Source of the DNA: Lucinisca nassula | Taxonomy: Eukaryota > Mollusca > Bivalvia > Lucinida > Lucinidae | NCBI GenBank assembly: GCA_963580285.1 | Contig: OY757010.1 | Location: forward strand, 209,902,138-209,966,137 | Reading direction: 5' to 3' | DNA length: 64,000 bases | In this document: positions 58,935 to 64,000 of the stretch, in pieces | Layout of the letters: each line of letters begins with the position of its first letter | Position numbering within the stretch: position 1 is the stretch's first letter | Translations under genes and position numbers: made by a program | Notes under the pieces: generated by a model | Told to the model about the DNA's origin: nothing | Database searches by the model: none | The model's input: only the letters and a program-made list of their open reading frames with translations

Positions 58935-59689
58935 CACTGTTTCAAACATTGAAAATACGATTCTTTATTTTTCACTGTTTGGGACTACTTTTTTCTTCAA
59001 ATCTAACTCTAATTTCAATTTTATCTTTGTCAGATAACTGAACAATACTGAAATGTGTTCTAATTGACGCATAGCCCGTTCATGTGTGACGAGGACGTTA
59101 CTGACGTCATTTATGACGCTGACGTCACGTCTTTTGTCGCGCGACGTTAGACTTGCCAGCAACTTCTTTGGAAAACTACTCTCTCAATTATTTCATTAAT
59201 CATTCATAATAATACCATCCCAGGCCATTTCTCAGGTGCAAACTTTCAGTTTACACCCAAAGTTTACACCCAATAGTATACCCACTAAACACGATGGACT
59301 CCACTTAATTGACGCGAAGCGAACAGGAACAAAGATAATTTTCTCCGAATGTGAGCGACACCATTAAAGACGCTAAGTATTGCCTTTTGAAGCATGTATT
59401 GATTTTTTTTCAGTGCAAGATCAAATTTTATTTCACTCATGAACACCAAAACTGCTATTTTCACTCGTGGCTACGCCACTCGTGAAAATAACAGTTTTGG
59501 TGATCATTTGATGAAATAAAATTCGATCTTACACTGAAAAAATCAAATATCCTCTATATCACAGAAACCATTACCTTTGTGTTCTTCATGAAATCATTTT
59601 TATTCTTTTTACATTTTTTGCAAGGCTTCAAAAAAAATTCTTATTGTAGAAAGGGCACAATTGGGTGACTAGGTACACTATTTACAATG

Positions 59690-60690
59690 TTCAAAGGGAG
59701 GTGATTCCAGAGTTAGGGTTCTTATGTTCTGTTTAACACATCATGGTGATGTACATTTGCATTAACTTTCAAGAAAATGTCTCCAACATTTTTTTTTCAA
59801 ATTATAGCGCAGACACAAATATATTAGAGAAATCACTTTTTCAATGTTCAAATGGCCATACAACCAGATGTAAATCAGATACAGTTACGGTCATTGTGTT
59901 CAGAACCACAACTCATACATGTATTATAAATGCGTTATATTTTCGTGAAGTCTCATCAAAATATTTGAAACGGTTTCCGTCTTATAGAGCGAACGTGAGT
60001 AAACTGTTGGTAGAAATGGCTATTTTCAATCTTTACTTGGCTCAAACGGCCACAACTTAAGAAGTAGGTTAACCAGAGTTATGGTGATTGTGTTCTGCAT
60101 TTTGTCTCATAGTGCTTTACTTTTGTGAGAGACTACATAAAATATCTCGAACAGTTTTCAACTTACATAGAGGGCATGAGTACAAGGTAGAAATGGCTAT
60201 GTCCAATGTTCAAAAGAACAATTACTCCAAAAGTAGATAAATCAGAGTTATGCTTCATATGTCCTGCACGTCGTCTCATGGTACTTCAAATTTGTATGAA
60301 GTTTCGTAAAGCTATGCCCAACGCTGTCAGAGCTCTGGAGTGGACACAAGTACATGATAGAAATGGCTATGGTCAATGTTCAAAGGGCAATAACTCCAAA
60401 AGTAGGGAAATCAGAGTTATAGTTCATCTGCTCTGCACGTTGTGTTATAGTGCTCTTCATATCTGTAAAGTTTGGTGAAAATACCTCAAATGATATCAGG
60501 GTTGTGGAGCGGATAAAAATTACTATGTTCATTTCAAAGGGCAATAAATAAAAAGTAGGAAAATCAGAGTTAAGGTTCATATGTTCTGCACGTCTCTCAT
60601 GGTGCTCTACAAATATGTGAAGTTTCGGGAAAATATATGAAATGGTATCATTTGAGTAAGGGAGCGGACACGAAACTAAAAGGCGCTGAC
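59690..60690. repeat. Degenerate tandem array, unit about 155 bp
   Basis: Recurring phrases AAATGGCTATG..CAATGTTCAAA, GGCAATAACTCCAAAAGTAG, AAATCAGAGTTATGGTTCAT and GTGAAGTTTCG appear about every 150-160 bp, at least four to five times, with heavy divergence. I associate such blocks with bivalve genomes. The small ORFs are not genes. The intervals 59566-59689 and 60691-60994 show nothing further. Confidence 0.75.
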
Positions 60691-60994
60691 GTACGGACGG
60701 ACACTCAACATTTCGGTAGGTGTTGCATAATACCCCGCCACCCGTGTCATAAAAAGGGAATTCAAAGACAACAGATACGCTGATGTCTGTAACATCCTTA
60801 TTTATTAAAAAAATGGCTGTTTGCAAAATGTTGTAAATGTTTTAGGTAGTATAACTGGCATTATAGCAGAAGTAGAAAAGTTCTGCAATTTCAAATTGCC
60901 CACTCAGAGAATTTATCTCTACGGGATCAGTTACTAGGTACGAAAGCCTAGGAGGACCACTTTCAAAAAGAAAAAAAAAATCTTGTTATTACGA

Positions 60995-61283
60995 ATTAAC
61001 TATGTCTTTATTCGAGATAACTATGTCGTTATTACGAGATAATTATGTTGTAATTACGAGAAAACTAAGTCATTATAACGAGAAAATTTTTCTCGTTATA
61101 ACGAGATAACTATGTCGTTATTACGAGAAAAACTAAGTCGTATTAACGAGATACTATCTCGTATTAACGCGATAGCTATCTCGTTATAGCAAGATAGCTA
61201 TCTCGTTATATACTATCTCGTATTAACGCGATAGCTATCTCGTTATAACGAGATAGCTATCTCGTTATAACGAGATAAATAAG
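60995..61283. repeat. TAACGAG palindromic repeat cluster, block 1
   Basis: Many copies of self-complementary words such as CTCGTTATAACGAG and GATAGCTATCTCG, in both orientations. The following 61284-61653 has no gene; part of it (61555-61660) recurs at 63315-63420. Confidence 0.85.
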
Positions 61284-61666
61284 TAATCTTCAGCAACAAA
61301 ATTTCAGCTATTAGTGCTACAGGGGGCTCAGAGAAAAGTGCTTTTGGCACCGACGTAAAGATCCGAACTCACAACACCACTTCCAATAGAGCATCTTCAT
61401 TAAACACATGCACATACACAGGCATATGGACGCGCGTGCACAGAGGCATACATACAGACACACACGGACGTACCCTCCCCGCTCACAACCCCCACGCACA
61501 TATAAGTAATGATTTTGACAGGTGGCAGATAGTGTTTTATGCTGCTTGGTTGGCTCGTATCATATGGCCCTCTCAACAACAATTCAGTCGTTCTGAGATG
61601 GGACCTCAGTTTGAAATTTCATTCAAAATACGAAGGACCAAGACATTCGTCTACGACACCTTATGT

Positions 61667-61964
61667 TTGTTTGCTTGAATTGAGGTTTAACGTCCCCGTC
61701 AGTACTCTTTAGGTCATTTTGGAGATATTGCTTACAACTGTGTAAGACTTTTTACTAGACATTGAGATGAAATGACATTTCAAGCACTGTCGCGCAATGA
61801 TACTAATAGGATTTATATGCATAGACGGTCCGACTCGCGCCACTATTCCTGGACAGGCTTAGAACCTCTATGCGGTTTACCAGACTCATGTGCGGTTGGT
61901 TTCGGTTCTGAGTGGAAGCATCAGGCAGCCCAATCTATTTCTTCAAGCCCCGATGGGCGGGGGC
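61667..61964 (-). mobile_element. Family A SINE-like retroposon
   Basis: 298 bp; target duplication CGACACCTTATGT (61654-61666 and 61965-61977). The tail GGGACGTTAAAC (reverse of 61685-61696) and CAAACA repeats lie at the left. Confidence 0.92.
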
Positions 61965-62028
61965 CGACACCTTATGTATGCGTCGAAAATGAGTAATTAC
62001 TTGAAAAATCAATGGATGTTTCTTCTTT

Positions 62029-62119
62029 TTCTTCTTCTTCTTCTTTTTCTTCTTCTTCTTCTTCTTCTTCTTCTTCTTCTTCTTCTTCTTCTTCTTCTTC
62101 TTCTTCTTCTTCTTCTTCT
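62029..62119. repeat. (TTC)n microsatellite
   Basis: About 28 trinucleotide units, TTC/CTT. It causes a false poly-leucine frame. Confidence 0.95.
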
Positions 62120-62124
62120 GTGGT

Positions 62125-62353
62125 GATAATGAGATAATTATCTCGTAATATTGAGGTAATTTTTTCGTAATTACGATTTAATTTTCTCGTTATAACTAGT
62201 TAATTAGCTCGTAATAACGAGTTAATTATCTCGTAATAACGAGATAACTAACTCGTAATAACGAGATAACTAAGTCGTAATTACGAGAAAACTAAGTCGT
62301 AATAACGAGATAACTAACTCGTAATACCGAGATAATTAACTCGTTATAACGGG
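62125..62353. repeat. TAACGAG palindromic repeat cluster, block 2
   Basis: Same words as block 1 (AACTCGTAATAACGAGATAA and variants). It continues directly into the left arm of the inverted repeat starting at 62354. Confidence 0.85.
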
Positions 62354-62699
62354 AATTGCAACAACATCCAGAAAACTTACAAGGACCATTGAGACCTGGC
62401 TCCAAGTGACCCACGGTACTTTAGCTCACCTGCCTTTCAGGGCTCAGCAAGCAATAATTATGGGAATCTGTTCTGTCAGTCGTAGTGCTGTTAGCGGTGC
62501 ATATCACTTCCTCATTTACCACCATCTTCTCAAGTAATCACTCATTCCGGTACATAAGGTGTCATAGAATAATCCCTGCTTATCAACCTTTTAACGTGAT
62601 TTTAAACAAAGGCCCCGTGTCAGTATGGTCAGAGATGAGAGAAAATGATTTTATCCTGTTAACGTTTAAGAATCTAAGAGTAACGTCATGAAACGGTGG

Positions 62700-62782
62700 C
62701 TATTCACGGTCAGATTCAGCTCTGCGTGGAAGCACCATGCAGCCAAATTAATTTTTTCAAGACCCGATGGGCGGGGACGACA
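62700..62782 (-). mobile_element. Fragment of a family A SINE
   Basis: GATTCAGCTCTGCGTGGAAG to CCCGATGGGCGGGGACGAC matches the right end of the full copies; the left two thirds is missing. Confidence 0.8.
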
Positions 62783-62935
62783 TGTATCCATGGAGCTAAA
62801 TTATGTTTGAATTTACACAAAAGTGAGGAGCCCCTTCAGACCATGAATTGCTCCGGTCCTGATGCTACAAACCTTCTCCCACGCCCAACCCACTTAAAAC
62901 TGAAGCCGATCCTGCTCACAATTTCAAAATGCAAA

Positions 62936-63060
62936 CAATTGTTGGCATTATAAAATTCTTGAGCAACAATCTTCGCTCATTTGAGCACACAAATTGTCTA
63001 ATTTGTTTAAATACTGAAAATTATGAACATTAAAAATTTCATGCTTAACCAAGCCGAGCA
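62936..63060. repeat. Dispersed repeat shared with 25938-26060
   Basis: GTTGGCATTATAAAATTC, TTGAGCA and AAATTTCATGCT correspond in order to the segment after the right arm of the large inverted repeat. Confidence 0.6.
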
Positions 63061-63458
63061 AGAAAAAATACCCACAACCCCGGGGCAGACCTAGAATAAT
63101 CTTCATTAAGAACTCATTGCCATGCAATAATGGCAGTGCCAGGGACTGTATGGGACGGAGCACAGCATGTGAGTGCGGCCAGCAAAGGCCTAGATCAGAC
63201 TGCGCATCTGCGCTTTCTGATCCGAGTCACCCACCAGAAAAAAATACCAGACTGAGTACACAGTGAAGACCCCGACTAAACTGTGCATACAAACAGGCCT
63301 TTCCGAATCTCTACAGGGTATTTTATGGCCCTCACAACAGCAATGTAGTCATACTAACATGGGCCCTTGGTTTAAAATCGCATTAAAAAGACTATTCTTC
63401 GACATCTCATGTACCAGGCGATAATGAGTGATTACTTGAGAAGATGGTAGTAAATGAG

Positions 63459-63761
63459 GATTTGTTTGTTTGATTTGAGGTTAAACGTCCCCGTCAACAC
63501 TGTAAAGGTCATTTTGGGGACGTTGCTTCCAATTTTGTGGGACTTTTACCCGACATTGAGATGAAATGACTTCTCAAGCCCTGCCGCCCAATGAAACCAA
63601 TAGGGTTTATTAGCATGGACGGTCCGCCACGCACCATGGTTCCTGGACAGGCTTAGATCCACTAAGCGGTTTACCAGTACTAATGTGCGGGCTGGATTCA
63701 GCTCTGCTTGGAAGCATCATGCAGCCCATATATTTCTTCAAGCCCCTATGGGCGGGGGCCA
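63459..63761 (-). mobile_element. Family A SINE-like retroposon
   Basis: 303 bp; target duplication GTAGTAAATGAG (63447-63458 and 63762-63773). Inserted in the right arm of the foldback-like element. Confidence 0.92.
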
Positions 63762-63932
63762 GTAGTAAATGAGAAAGTGGTACGCACCGCTAACAGCACT
63801 ACCACTGCCGGAATAGATTCCCATTATTATTGCTTGCTGAGCCCTGACAAGCAGGTGAGTTAAAGTACTGAGGATCACTTCGAACCAGGTCTCAATGGCC
63901 CCTGTAAGACTTCTGGATGTTGTTGCAATTCT

Positions 63933-64000
63933 CGTTGTAACGAGTCAATTATCTCGTTATTACGAGTTAGTTATCTCGTTATTACGACTTAGTTTTCTCG
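63933..64000. repeat. TAACGAG palindromic repeat cluster, block 3, cut by window end
   Basis: CTCGTTATTACGAGTTAG and similar words, the mirror of block 2 across the foldback-like element. Confidence 0.8.

Larger units (their letters stand above)
57140..59565. repeat. Tandem triplication of a unit of about 840 bp
   Basis: Three copies with offsets of 860 and 836 bp (compare 57269, 58129 and 58965). Each copy contains a hairpin with arms of about 65 bp around CACTCGTGGCTACGCCACTCG (57700-57850, 58535-58685, 59405-59545) and a pair of TGACGTCA sites 18 bp apart. The second and third units start with a family B SINE; the first has the empty site. An ORF of 65 codons on the minus strand recurs in all three but has no recognisable domain. 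Confidence 0.92.
62354..63932. mobile_element. Foldback-like element with inverted arms of about 200 bp capped by TAACGAG repeats
   Basis: The left arm 62354-62550 (ATTGCAACAACATCCAGAA onwards) is the reverse complement of 63425-63446 plus 63774-63932; the right arm is interrupted by a SINE. Both arms continue outward into TAACGAG repeat blocks (62125-62353 and 63933-64000). The centre (62551-63424) holds a family A SINE fragment and AT-rich sequence but no transposase frame. Confidence 0.75.

Noticed and set aside
57269..59162. 65-codon minus-strand ORF conserved in three tandem units
   Set aside because: Conservation is explained by recent duplication; no start context, domain or splice evidence.
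62029..62126. ORF with a poly-leucine end
   Set aside because: It is the translation of a (TTC)n microsatellite.

Overview
The window is eukaryotic (animal) DNA: introns with gt...ag boundaries, tRNA-derived SINEs, long satellites and LTR and DNA transposons, with no bacterial gene arrangement. Dispersed repeats around 56550-56895 and 59690-60690 resemble repeats I associate with bivalve molluscs, so a bivalve is my best guess; the species is not identifiable from what I can read.

Layout. 1-6500: the 3' end of a Gypsy-type pol gene, a polypurine tract and putative LTR start, then an intact intronless 700-codon ORF (two zinc-finger-like motifs, an NLS-like basic cluster and a charged coiled coil), then non-coding DNA with a primer-binding-site-like motif, a second polypurine tract and a TATA-containing LTR-like segment. 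6549-12706: a 42-bp satellite organised as 251-bp higher-order repeats. 13794-14249: a dead Tc1-like transposase. 14374-19827: a nearly complete, young Gypsy element (212-bp LTRs differing at one base, target duplication CAGTT) whose gag-pol has one frameshift in integrase. 19833-31700: a mosaic of MITEs, SINEs, a 1.25-kb-armed inverted repeat and two dead DDE transposases.

31760-35971 is the only host gene I can support: three consecutive exons with matching splice phases encode the N-terminal part of a multi-pass membrane protein that I recognise as a DUF2838 / glycerophosphocholine acyltransferase-like protein. Its introns are loaded with palindromic MITEs and nested SINEs. The remaining exons were not found; the third intron runs into a 24-bp minisatellite (37314-37855) and an 18-kb array of a 170-bp satellite (38386-56392), so that array may be intronic if the gene continues beyond it.

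56393-64000: dispersed molluscan-type repeats, a tandem triplication of about 840 bp that preserves both the empty and the filled state of a SINE site, a degenerate array of about 155 bp units, and foldback-like elements built from TAACGAG-type palindromic repeats.

The strongest general observations are: (1) the host gene hidden between repeats; (2) four SINE families sharing a GGGNCGTWAAAC-like 3' tail and 11-16 bp target duplications, implying one common LINE machinery; (3) a MITE family whose central palindrome has arms that change together between copies; (4) hierarchical satellites with built-in inverted repeats.
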